DNA of 64,000 nucleotides from Rhynchopus euleeides (Eukaryota; Euglenozoa; Diplonemea; Diplonemida; Diplonemidae), in contig OY723237.1 in the NCBI GenBank assembly GCA_963210315.1, forward strand, positions 4,399,608-4,463,607, written 5' to 3'. Each line of letters starts with the position of its first letter. The stretch's first letter is position 1. The notes below the pieces were generated by a model. The model ran no database searches, was not told where the DNA came from, and saw only the letters and a list, made by a program, of their open reading frames with translations. Positions 55,564-63,548 of the stretch are shown one piece after another. The position numbers and the translations under genes are program-made.

Positions 55564-56460
55564 TAAAAAAAACTTTTTTTTTTTTTTTTCAAAAAAACGT
55601 ACCGATTTTCCACACCACCCAGGAGGCATTTTGAGTACCAAAATGGCACTACCAGACCCTGTCCGTGCCACTGGTATTTTCGATTTTTTATGGGTCCTCA
55701 GCCATAATTGATAGAATTCAATGGACCGGAATTTTTCGATAAAATTTTTTTTTCTGAAAGATATAAAGCTCATGACCCTACTACGTTTCACCCAAAAAAA
55801 ATATACATATCGTCACGTACAGACACCGGTAGTATATTTTTTCGAAGGAATTTTTGGGAAATTTGTAGCAGTGTTGGTAGGAAACACACTTTCTCGTTTT
55901 TGGACAAACTCCAACTTTGGTGGTTCGAACACCCTGGGGGGGTCTATTTCGGGTGTCTCAAAAATGCGCGAGAGGTGGGGATATTGGGTCAGAGAGGAAT
56001 CAAAACGTTGGTAGGGTACTGCCCAGCCACCACCAATTAAGTCGTTTTTGGTGTTCCAAAAAGTGTTTTTTGGCCATTTTTGGACCTATTTTTGGGGTTT
56101 TGGCACCCCAAATCGGCCACTTTTTTGGACCCAGATATACCCGTTTCTGTACCAGAATCTGGGTGTGGAAAAAAAAAAAAAAAAAAAAAAAGTACCCACC
56201 CAGGTGGTCAACTTGCTTCCAACACACCTAGATTCCTTAGAAAACACCCCATGATTTCACCTCAATATGTACCTGGAGCTCCATACTGGGCCCTGGTGAG
56301 CTCACCAACAGTTTGCACCGTTTCTGACCCGAAATCTGGGTCAAAAACGGTGGTACCCGTCACACGGTGGGTCCCCAGCCATTTTCACAGAAATGCCATT
56401 TTTTAGGTGAAAATGGGCAAAAAACAGGGTTTTGGCCAAAAAAAACGACCTAATGGGTCC
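55564..56460. other. Spacer between 5S gene 1 and the second duplication copy
   Basis: T- and A-runs (55569-55588, 56168-56190) and partial inverted similarity to the flanking duplicated segment, for example 55740-55850 against 54690-54840. No RNA gene is recognised. Confidence 0.5.
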
Positions 56461-57198
56461 TGGCTGGGGACCCATATTTGGACATTATATACCGTTTCAC
56501 ACCCAGTATCTGAACCATTCGCGCATTTTTGAGACACCCGATTTTGACCCACCCAGGGTGTTCGAACCACCCAAATTGGAGTTTTGTAAAAAAAAAAAAA
56601 AAAAAAAAAAGTGAGGTTTGAACCCACAGTGCTAAAAATACCCAAAAAATTCCTTTGAAAAAATATACTACCGACGTCTGTACGTGACGATATGTACAAA
56701 AATTTTGGGCTAAACGTAGCAGGGTTATGAGCTTTATATCTTTCGAGAAAAAAAAAGTTTATCGAAAAATTCCGGTCAACTGCATTTCATCAATTATGGC
56801 TGGGTACCCATGGAAAACCGAAAATTTTGGTGGCACGTACAGGGTCTGGTAGTGCCATTTTGGTACTCAGAATCAACCCAGATGTCAGCAGAAGTGGGAG
56901 GAAATCAGGTACTGAAAATTGGGTGCAATTTAACACTTTTTGGTGTTTTTTAGTGTTTTTAGTGGTTTTCCACATATTTTTTTGGGTCAGATATAAAAAT
57001 TTCCCCCAGGATTGTCAATCCCAAGGGAAAACTGTCATTTTTGGTACTCTATTCAGAGTCAGTCCATACCAATGAAGTACAGAAACTGTAGCTTAAGAAA
57101 TCGTTGGTTGCCCTTGTAAATGGAGGCTAATTGCGACTTTGCAGCATTTTCACCTATTGTGCAGAGTAACCCCAGAAATCGTTGGTTGCCCATTCAGA
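56461..57198. repeat. Segmental duplication, copy 2 (contains SL gene 2)
   Basis: See 54553-55290. The two copies differ by only a few bases. Confidence 0.9.
56986..57108 (-). ncRNA. Spliced leader RNA gene 2
   Basis: Exon 57070-57108, donor GTATGG, Sm-type AAATTTTTATA. Identical in the transcribed region to gene 1 as far as I can read. Confidence 0.92.
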
Positions 57199-57356
57199 AT
57201 GTGGGCTCTGGTGTGAACATGTGGTGAATTTTGGGACCCAGAATCAGCCCAGATATGAGTTGAAATATGGGAAAATCAGGTACTGGAAATTGGGTGCAAT
57301 TTAACACTTGTCAGTGTTTTTGTGTTTTTTAGTGGTTTTCTACAGAATTTTTTTGT

Positions 57357-57479
57357 TCAGATATAAAAATTTCCCCCAGGATTGTCAATCCCAAGGGAAA
57401 ACTGTCAGTTTTTGGTACTCTATTCAGAGTCAGTCCATACCAATGAAGTACAGAAACTGTAGCTTAAGAAATCGTTGGT
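57357..57479 (-). ncRNA. Spliced leader RNA gene 3
   Basis: Exon 57441-57479. It is the first of tandem 371-bp repeats (genes 3 and 4 are spaced exactly 371 bp). Same donor and Sm-type site. Confidence 0.92.
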
Positions 57480-57727
57480 TGCCCTTGTAAATGGAGGCTA
57501 ATTGCGACTTTGCAGCATTTTCACCTATTGTGCAGAGTAACCCCAGAAATCGTTGGTTGCCCATTCAGAATGTGGGCTCTGGTGTGAACATGTGGTGAAT
57601 TTTGGGACCCAGAATCAGCCCAGATATGAGTTGAAATATGGGAAAATCAGGTACTGGAAATTGGGTGCAATTTAACACTTGTCAGTGTTTTTGTGTTTTT
57701 TAGTGGTTTTCTACAGAATTTTTTTGT

Positions 57728-57850
57728 TCAGATATAAAAATTTCCCCCAGGATTGTCAATCCCAAGGGAAAACTGTCAGTTTTTGGTACTCTATTCAGAG
57801 TCAGTCCATACCAATGAAGTACAGAAACTGTAGCTTAAGAAATCGTTGGT
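57728..57850 (-). ncRNA. Spliced leader RNA gene 4
   Basis: Exon 57812-57850, in tandem with gene 3. The upstream 60 bp differ slightly (TAAATAGAGGC, CACTTGGTAGTATTTCC). Confidence 0.92.
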
Positions 57851-58099
57851 TGCCCTTGTAAATAGAGGCTAATTGTCACTTGGTAGTATTTCCACCTATT
57901 GTGCAGAGTAACCCCAGAAATTGTGGGTTGCCCATTCAGAATGTGGGCTCTGTTGGCAGATTTTGGCACCCAGAATCAGCCCAGATATCAGCAGAAATAT
58001 GGGTAAATTGGGTCCTGGAAATTAGGTACATTTTCGTGATTTTTAGTGACTTTTAGTGCTTTTGTGATTTCTACTGGTTTTCTACATATTTTCTTCTTG

Positions 58100-58222
58100 T
58101 TCAGATATAAAAATTTCCCCCAGGATTGTCAATCCCAAGGGAAAACTGTCATTTTTGGTACTCTATTCAGAGTCAGTCCATACCAATGAAGTACAGAAAC
58201 TGTAGCTTAAGAAATCGTTGGT
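58100..58222 (-). ncRNA. Spliced leader RNA gene 5
   Basis: Exon 58184-58222, same donor and Sm-type site, in tandem with genes 3 and 4. Confidence 0.92.
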
Positions 58223-58480
58223 TGCCCTTGTAAATGGAGGCTAATTGCGACTTTGCAGCATTTTCACCTATTGTGCAGAGTAACCCCAGAAATCGTTGGT
58301 TGCCCATTCAGAATGTGGGCTCTGGTGTGAATGTGTGGTACATTTTGGCACCCAGAATCAGCCCAGATATCTGCAGAAATATGGGAAAACTGGATACTGG
58401 AAATTGGGTGCAGTTTAGTGCTTTGTAGGGGGTTTGTGTGTTTTTAACATTTTTTAGTGGTTTTCCACATATTCTTGTTG

Positions 58481-58603
58481 TTCAGGTATAAAAATTCCCC
58501 CCAGGATTGTCAATCCCAAGGGAAAACTGTCATTTTTGGTACTCTATTCAGAGTCAGTCCATACCAATGAAGTACAGAAACTGTAGCTTAAGAAATCGTT
58601 GGT
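58481..58603 (-). ncRNA. Spliced leader RNA gene 6
   Basis: Exon 58565-58603. The intron is like the others (AAATTTTTATACC). Its upstream region has drifted, and near 58671-58681 it carries AACCAACGGTT (on the minus strand), the exact snRNA promoter word. Confidence 0.9.
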
Positions 58604-60669
58604 TGCCCTTGTAAATGGAGGCTAATTGCCACTTTGCCCCGAAACCAGCTATTCTGCAGAGTGGACCCAGGAACCGTTGGTTTCATATTCAGAATCCGGG
58701 GTGTGACGGGACCAGTACCGGGTTTGAACCACCCACACAGCATCTGTGACCCCAACATATGCTACCCCGTTCCACCCCCAGATTCTGGCCTTGATACGGT
58801 GCCAGTGCATATGGGGTGACACCTCTGCCTGGGTGTGTGAAACTTGCCTGTTTTCAATTTTGGGCCCATTTGGACCCATTTTTTTCAGGCCATTTTCCAG
58901 CACCTAGGGTGTGAAAATATGGCCGCACAGCGAGATCCGGGTTTGAAAACGGCCCAGGGAGCTCCTTTGTACCCGATTTCAACCGATAGAAATGTAAAAT
59001 GTGCACACAGGGGGTCCCAGATGGTAAAAATCACCCCCAAAAACAGGGCCCCATTTTTCAGGGTGTTTTTTCCCCTTCACAAAAAAAAATTTCTGTGCTG
59101 ATCTGGGGTGTAATTCCAGCACCACCGTGTGTTCCCCGCCACTGGAGGGATAAATGCGGTCCGGTGGAAATTTTCCGGAAATGCTGTCCCGATGGCTGAA
59201 ATGGGTGAAAACATGTGATTATAGCCCAAAATTCGGAAAAGTTGGTCAGCCAAAAAAAAATTCCCACACCTGTGCAAACCTCACGGCTGGCCTGGGATGT
59301 GAAACGAATCGTGATTCCAGGGCCCCTGCATATATGCACAGGCCCGAATTTTACCGATAGAAATACAAAATGTGCGCTGCGCAATGTTTAGAACCACTTT
59401 TTCTACCCGACAGCCTCCGGCATGCACCTGAAAAACCGACACTTTTTTCGAAGGTATTATGGCCTTGAAAGTATGCAGAGCTCATTTCCGAGACTACCCT
59501 CTGAAGTGAAATTCAAACGGTCAGACCAGCGGAACCCAACGATGTAAGGTACGATCGCATATCTGGCCAGTTTTACGTTTGAAATTTGGAAGAGAATTTT
59601 CTTGCATCGACCCGACAACAGGCAAAAACGACCGACCTCATGGGGTCCTCTTCGGGGCTGAACACTGACGGATGGCCCCGGAAGCTGAACGAACTCGCCT
59701 TCCTGGGTGTAAAAGGAGCGCCCATATGTGAAAAAACCTGGTAGAGCACCCAGGGTGCCGGTCTGGGAAGATTTCTGGGGTAATTTCAGCGAGATGCGCT
59801 GTTGCGCGACCGGCGGCGGTGACCTGATTTTTTGACCAAAAAACATGTTTTAAACATTTTTATCCGCCAGAACTGGCCTCCTAACCGGTCTGCGCATGAT
59901 CTACAGAGCTCCAGAGGGCAAAAGAACCAGCTTCGTAACAGCAGGTTGACAGAGAAGCACCTCGGATCGCCTCTGTTTCATGCACCCACTTTTGCCCAAA
60001 AATCGACTCCCCAGCAGCGGGGTGCACAGTTCTTATGCAAGTAAATAATTAAAATCTCCGCCCCATGAACATCGAAAGCGAGGGTGGAAACGGCCAGGCA
60101 CCCCATTGTCACGGTGCCATTTGTTCAAACCCGGAACACAGATCTTCCACCCCGAAACGCGGAACAGAATCGGACCACCCCGATTTCACCACATCCGGGG
60201 TAGGCAGAACAGAGGGCAGTAAAATATTCAAAACAGCACCCCAGGGTGAGAAAATGGGTTCAAACCCCCCCAAAACACCCACAGGACCAGAGTAAAAAAG
60301 GGTTGGGCACTTGTTTGGGGGCAGGTCATCAAACCCCGCTTCAGAAAGCCCCCAAATCTTGGGGGAAACAGGGTAGGGGACCCAACAGGAGGGATTTACT
60401 AGGAAAGTGGGGTTTTACCCATTTACACCACCGCAGCCTCAAACCAGCGTTAGGCACCGCCTTTCCAGGGCTCTCCCGATGATTTCAGGAGGCTTCCAAC
60501 CCCTGGCACACACCGAGATGGTGTTCTGGATATTTTTATGGCCACACTCCGGAATCTGTATCCCAGAACCTCAGAAATCTCAAGTATGAAAATCAACAGA
60601 TTCTGGGGTTACTCTGCACAATAGGTGAAAATGCTGCAAAGTGGTACTTAGCCTCTATTTACAAGGGCA
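58604..60669. other. Spacer without recognised genes
   Basis: 58604-60590 shows no RNA gene, ORF or tandem repeat I can defend. 60600-60669 is the conserved SL upstream region in + orientation (TTACTCTGCACAATAGGTG). Confidence 0.5.
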
Positions 60670-60800
60670 ACCAACGATTTCTTAAGCTACAGTTTCTGTA
60701 CTTCATTGGTATGGACTGACTCTGAAAAGAGACCCAAAACTGACAGAATTTCCTCCTGGGATATCAATCCTGAGAGGAAAATTTTATACTTTCCTATTCT
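60670..60800 (+). ncRNA. Spliced leader RNA gene 7, variant intron
   Basis: Exon 60670-60708 is identical to the minus-strand genes. The intron begins GTATGGACTGACTCTGAAAA and then diverges (GAGACCCAAAACTGACAG, TGGGATATCAATCCTGAGAGG). The Sm-type site is shortened to AAAATTTTATA. It may be a functional variant or a decaying copy. Opposite orientation to genes 1-6. Confidence 0.8.
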
Positions 60801-60980
60801 GGACCTGTGTTTGAGTTGTGGTAAAGTGTGAATAATGTGTTTACACTTGGTAAAGTACACACAGCTGCAGCATTCCTGGTAAATCTGTGATTTTGCAGTG
60901 TTTTATTCAGTATTTTGCAGTGTTTTGTTACCTCCCATATTGCCAATAACTTGGTTGCAATTTTGTGTGGTTATAAAAAC
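60801..60980. other. Short AT-rich spacer
   Basis: No feature recognised between SL gene 7 and the U5 3' end. Confidence 0.5.
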
Positions 60981-61097
60981 AAGTGAGACACAGAGGCCTC
61001 TTCAAAAATTATGCTTTCACTTGAGTAACTCTTACCCACGGTCATCTTTAGTAAAAGGCGAAAGATGAGTTCGTTCTGGGCAAAAGTTGTGAGATAC
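60981..61097 (-). ncRNA. U5 snRNA
   Basis: 117 nt. It has the invariant loop I (CGCCTTTTACT) closed by CATCTTT/AAAGATG, an Sm site AATTTTTGA (about 61001-61010 on the minus strand) and a 3' hairpin GAGGC...GTCTC. Loop I aligns exon ends during both splicing steps. The promoter word lies at 61111-61123, head-to-head with U1. Confidence 0.93.
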
Positions 61098-61110
61098 CCC
61101 TTGTTGGGGA

Positions 61111-61123
61111 AACCGTTGGTTAG
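61111..61123 (-). promoter_or_regulatory. snRNA promoter element of U5
   Basis: CTAACCAACGGTT on the minus strand; 13 nt separate its last base from the U5 start. Confidence 0.75.
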
Positions 61124-61142
61124 GCAGACAGGATCTCCCCCT

Positions 61143-61155
61143 CTAACCAACGGTT
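61143..61155 (+). promoter_or_regulatory. snRNA promoter element of U1
   Basis: CTAACCAACGGTT, with 13-15 nt to the U1 start. Only 19 bp from the divergent U5 element, so the two may be a bidirectional promoter. Confidence 0.75.
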
Positions 61156-61168
61156 CTTCTATGGAGGG

Positions 61169-61310
61169 TTACATACCTTACTGGTGTCTAACCTGATCAA
61201 CAAGGGTGTTGACACACCAGTGGCCCCTGCATTGCACTGCGCAGGGGGCACTGGTGGCACTGGCTTCGGCTGGGATGCACAGTGAAATTTTTGACAGCGG
61301 TGGTGCTGTG
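61169..61310 (+). ncRNA. U1 snRNA
   Basis: About 142 nt. The 5' arm carries ACATACCTTACTG. Stem-loop I (GTGTC...GACAC) carries TGATCAACAAGG, like the U1-70K loop. Stem-loop II (CCCCTGC...GCGCAGGGG) carries ATTGCAC, like the U1A loop. Stem-loop III is CTGGCTTCGGCTGG. An Sm site AATTTTTGA (about 61286-61294) and a terminal hairpin ACAGC...GCTGT follow. The arm pairs with GGUAUGU donors, matching the cis introns of this window. The exact 5' end (61169-61171) is inferred from promoter spacing. Confidence 0.9.
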
Positions 61311-61398
61311 TTCTGCACAAACCCACCTTTTTTTAACCAACTAAAAAAAAATCATGGACCCCTCCACTTGTGCAATTCCATGTCGGCTACGTACCCCC

Positions 61399-61412
61399 CC
61401 TAAGCAACGGTT
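61399..61412 (+). promoter_or_regulatory. snRNA-type promoter element of U3
   Basis: CCTAAGCAACGGTT, then 12 nt ending AAAGGGC before the U3 start. Confidence 0.75.
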
Positions 61413-61424
61413 TTTATAAAGGGC

Positions 61425-61605
61425 AAGACTGTACTCTACACAGGATCTGTTTTTGAGTACATTCGTGTTGGAGATTGTTTTCTCTAGCACAAGACCAAAG
61501 CTGGATGATGAAGACGGTCGGGCATGTGCAGCATGAGCCTTGCGATGATTGTTCTAAAACTGGGTTCCCTTTTCCTTGGAAATTGGCTTCCCAATCAGCA
61601 CAGCC
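61425..61605 (+). ncRNA. U3 snoRNA (3' end approximate)
   Basis: The 5' end AAGACTGTACTC matches the U3 consensus AAGACTATACTTTC and is followed by CAGGATCTGTTTTTGAGTA (box A region). Box C'/B-like GATGATGA at 61504-61511 and box C-like GCGATGATT at 61542-61550 are present. A clear box D (CTGA) is not visible, so the 3' end is uncertain. U3 guides early 18S rRNA processing. It shares the snRNA promoter class here, as in several other lineages. Confidence 0.75.
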
Positions 61606-61685
61606 CTTCCACTTACAGCTTGTTTTTATATTTTATACTCATGGACCCCTTGACCTGTGCAATTCCATGTCAAATACGTACCCCC

Positions 61686-61699
61686 CCTAACCAACGGTT
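61686..61699 (+). promoter_or_regulatory. snRNA promoter element of U4
   Basis: CCTAACCAACGGTT, then 12 nt ending AAAGGGC before the U4 start. Confidence 0.75.
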
Positions 61700-61711
61700 T
61701 TTGTAAAGGGC

Positions 61712-61853
61712 ATCCTTGCGCTCGGGATAAATCCATAGGCTATGACCAAACAGGGACGCCATGGAGAGATTGCTGGTTGAAAACTACCCAATTCCCGCCA
61801 TGGGCTGCTTCGGCGGCAACCATTGGCAATTTGTGAAGCTGCCTTTGCAGCAA
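61712..61853 (+). ncRNA. U4 snRNA
   Basis: 142 nt. The 5' ATCCTTGCGC is perfectly complementary to GCGCAAGGAT of the U6 gene in this window (U4/U6 stem II). TTGCTGGTTGAAAAC supplies stem I with G-U pairs. The central hairpin AACTACCCAATTCCCGCC..., ATTGGCAATTTGTG with the Sm site, and a 3' hairpin GCTGC-CTTT-GCAGC follow. It chaperones U6 into the tri-snRNP. Confidence 0.93.
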
Positions 61854-61912
61854 ATGTTCTTTATTTATTGTGCTATTCAGGCCATACAGAATACAAAATT
61901 CTGTGTAAACTA

Positions 61913-61934
61913 TCAAACCTGCAAATTGACGTAC
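61913..61934 (+). promoter_or_regulatory. Upstream element of 7SL (U6/7SL class)
   Basis: TCAAACCTGCAA followed by GTAC, starting 79 nt upstream of the 7SL start. It forms an inverted repeat with AGGTTTGAT at 61937-61945. Confidence 0.7.
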
Positions 61935-61991
61935 GTAGGTTTGATGGTTATACCATTCATAGACACCAAGTTAGGAAAACAGTATTTATTA

Positions 61992-62304
61992 GCCGGAGTG
62001 TGTCAGCAACACTCTGTTACTCCTAGCTTGGGAGGGCAAGGCTTCTCAGAACTGGGCAATCTTGGACTGGGTCCAAGGGTTCCTCTACTTCTGTGTTGAT
62101 GCTACTGTCCCTGTTAGTCTACTGTCCCGGTTGTGGCTTTGGTGCAAACCTTAGCAACAATTGGAGTAAAATGGGGTGAACCGGGCCAGGCTGGTCACAG
62201 AGCAGCTCCTAACCCCTGCAGTGGACAGTTCAAGGATCGCAGTGCAGAGCAGAGTGAGGAGTCCTCCAATTCAACAGCTCGAACTGGGGAGGCGACTTTT
62301 TTTT
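61992..62304 (+). ncRNA. 7SL (SRP) RNA
   Basis: About 305 nt ending at a T8 terminator (62297-62304). The Alu-domain start GCCGGAGTGTGTCAGC, then TGTTACTCC and TTGGGAGGGCAAGGC, parallels the standard eukaryotic 7SL 5' domain. The S domain has GGGGTGAACCGGGCCAGG and the helix 8 signature ACAGAGCAGC. It is the RNA scaffold of the signal recognition particle. An Alu domain appears to be present, which is noteworthy if relatives use a tRNA-like partner. Confidence 0.85.
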
Positions 62305-62382
62305 ACCTACTATACCTATACCCCATACATATATATATATATGTATGTATATTCTCTGTTGAATATGTATATAAAAACATAG

Positions 62383-62573
62383 GTGGGTGTGCCACTCCTG
62401 GATGTTGTGCAGCTCCAGGGCAACACGTGTGAATGGACCAGGTTGCCCTGGCGACCCATCACCCCGTTGAGAAATTGCGTTAATATCGTTCAGTACACAA
62501 GGTACTGTATCAGATATTAAGCTGATAAGAACAGATAATACACTTGATCTTAGCCAAAAGGCCGAGAAGGTAT
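62383..62573 (-). ncRNA. U2 snRNA
   Basis: 191 nt. The 5' end ATACCTTCTCGGCCTTTT and GGCTAAGATCAAGTGTA are canonical. The branch-site recognition sequence reads GTATTA instead of GTAGTA. The stem IIa/b region (TCAGCTTAATATCTGATAC), an Sm-like AATTTCTC, stem III CCAGGGCAACCTGG and stem IV CCTGGAGCTGCAC...CCAGG follow. It pairs with the intron branch site and with U6. Confidence 0.93.
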
Positions 62574-62586
62574 GCCCCTATTAAGA

Positions 62587-62599
62587 AACCGTTGCTTAG
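62587..62599 (-). promoter_or_regulatory. snRNA promoter element of U2
   Basis: CTAAGCAACGGTT on the minus strand, 13 nt (ending GGGGC) before the U2 start. Confidence 0.75.
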
Positions 62600-62673
62600 G
62601 GGATGTACAGCCGCCACTCCATATCTCAGGACCCACACCCCAGTATGTATACTGTATATATATTAGGGGGAAC

Positions 62674-62697
62674 TCAAACCCCCAACTGGGCTTGTAC
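62674..62697 (+). promoter_or_regulatory. U6/7SL-class upstream element of the new small RNA
   Basis: TCAAACCCCCAA, then TTGTACA, beginning 79 nt upstream of the GGGGTAAG that opens the candidate RNA: the same spacing as 7SL. Confidence 0.5.
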
Positions 62698-62752
62698 ACT
62701 GCTACTATAATATGCTACCTCAGCAGTGCAGTCCTGGGTATGTGGTGAAACA

Positions 62753-62819
62753 GGGGTAAGATTCTTCGGCTGTAAGCTTGTAGCCTCTTCAGACTGAAGG
62801 CTTGCCTCTTAGTTTTTTT
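62753..62819 (+). ncRNA. Candidate small Pol III RNA of unknown identity
   Basis: About 60-66 nt. The 5' GGGGTAAG (62753-62760) pairs over 8 positions, two of them G-U, with 3' CTTGCCTC (62801-62808). A TTAG and a T7 terminator (62813-62819) follow. Internal hairpins GGCT...AGCC and CTTC-AGACT-GAAG give a compact cloverleaf-like fold. Its promoter element matches U6 and 7SL in word and spacing. It is not a tRNA by standard features and I do not recognise it. Confidence 0.5.
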
Positions 62820-62940
62820 GACAGGTGGTGAGCCATAGCAACAAGGGTGTGTACTCTCCAACACTGGTGAATACTCAGGTAACTCTGTGCAATAGGTGAA
62901 AATACTGCAAAGTGTCGCTTAGCCTCTATTTGTAAGGGCA

Positions 62941-63060
62941 ACCAACGATTTCTTAAGCTACAGTTTCTGTACTTCATTGGTATGGACTGACTCTGAAAAG
63001 AGACCCAAAACTGACAGAACTCCTCCTGGGATACCAATCCTGAGAGGAGATATTTATTAT
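62941..63060 (+). ncRNA. Spliced leader RNA gene 8, variant or decaying
   Basis: Exon 62941-62979 intact. The intron starts GTATGGACTGAC and resembles gene 7 (GAGACCCAAAACTGACAG). The expected Sm-type site is degenerate (GAGATATTTATTATA). It may be a non-functional copy. The upstream region is conserved (GTGCAATAGGTGAAAATACTG). Confidence 0.7.
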
Positions 63061-63078
63061 AAAAAACAAAAATATGTG

Positions 63079-63186
63079 AAAAAAAAGGTGATACTTTCTC
63101 GATTAATGCGTGTCATCCTTGCGCAGGGACCATGCTAATCTTCTCTGTATCGATCCAATTTTGACGGATGTCCCATTTCTGGGCTC
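63079..63186 (-). ncRNA. U6 snRNA
   Basis: About 100 nt plus a T8 terminator (63079-63086). It has a 5' hairpin CCCA-GAAA-TGGG, TCAAAATTGGATCGATACAG, the ACAGAGA box followed by AGATTAGCATGG, the internal stem region CCCTGCGCAAGGATGACACGC, and the 3' tail. It is the catalytic core RNA. The 5' end near 63186 is inferred from the hairpin and promoter spacing. Confidence 0.94.
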
Positions 63187-63242
63187 CAAAATATAGGTAC
63201 CTGTAACTTTGCAACTATGGCATCATATTCATTGCTTGGTCT

Positions 63243-63264
63243 GTACGTAAGGTTGCAGGTTTGA
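63243..63264 (-). promoter_or_regulatory. Upstream element of U6 (U6/7SL class)
   Basis: TCAAACCTGCAA, then ACGTAC, on the minus strand starting 78 nt upstream of U6. A second, inverted TCAAACCTGCAA starts at 63274 on the + strand, making a palindrome that could drive transcription both ways. Confidence 0.7.
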
Positions 63265-63352
63265 CACAGATGCTCAAACCTGCAACTTGGGAACTGGACT
63301 GCTATACGATTATAGATTGTGTGCCCCCAAGTTGGAGGTCCCTATCTTGTAG

Positions 63353-63548
63353 GTGCTAAGTTGTTGTGCTACTTCTACCAAACAAATGCAACTGCAATTT
63401 GCAAAATCGCGCATGCTGATTTACAAATGCTTCCAAAATCTGCTTGCACACAGGGCCCAGTTGTGGGCCCATGTGCGGACATATTTGGCCATTTCCGTGC
63501 ACTCGCACAGAATGACTTTCAACCATGAAGAGTCTAAAACTCAGGTTT
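63353..63548 (+). other. Possible structured RNA divergent from U6
   Basis: It starts 79 nt downstream of the + strand TCAAACCTGCAA at 63274. It contains hairpins GGGCCCA-GTT-GTGGGCCC (about 63454-63471) and TGTGCG...CGCACA (about 63470-63510), and a first TTTT at about 63545. No family match; weak. Confidence 0.25.

Noticed and set aside
58705..58735. GGGTTTGAACC words that resemble a tRNA B box (also at 54704).
   Set aside because: No cloverleaf could be drawn around either.
62640..62700. T-arm-like GGGGGTTTGAGTTCCCCC on the minus strand suggesting a tRNA.
   Set aside because: There is no room for D and anticodon arms between it and any matching acceptor strand; better explained as the promoter element of the adjacent small RNA.
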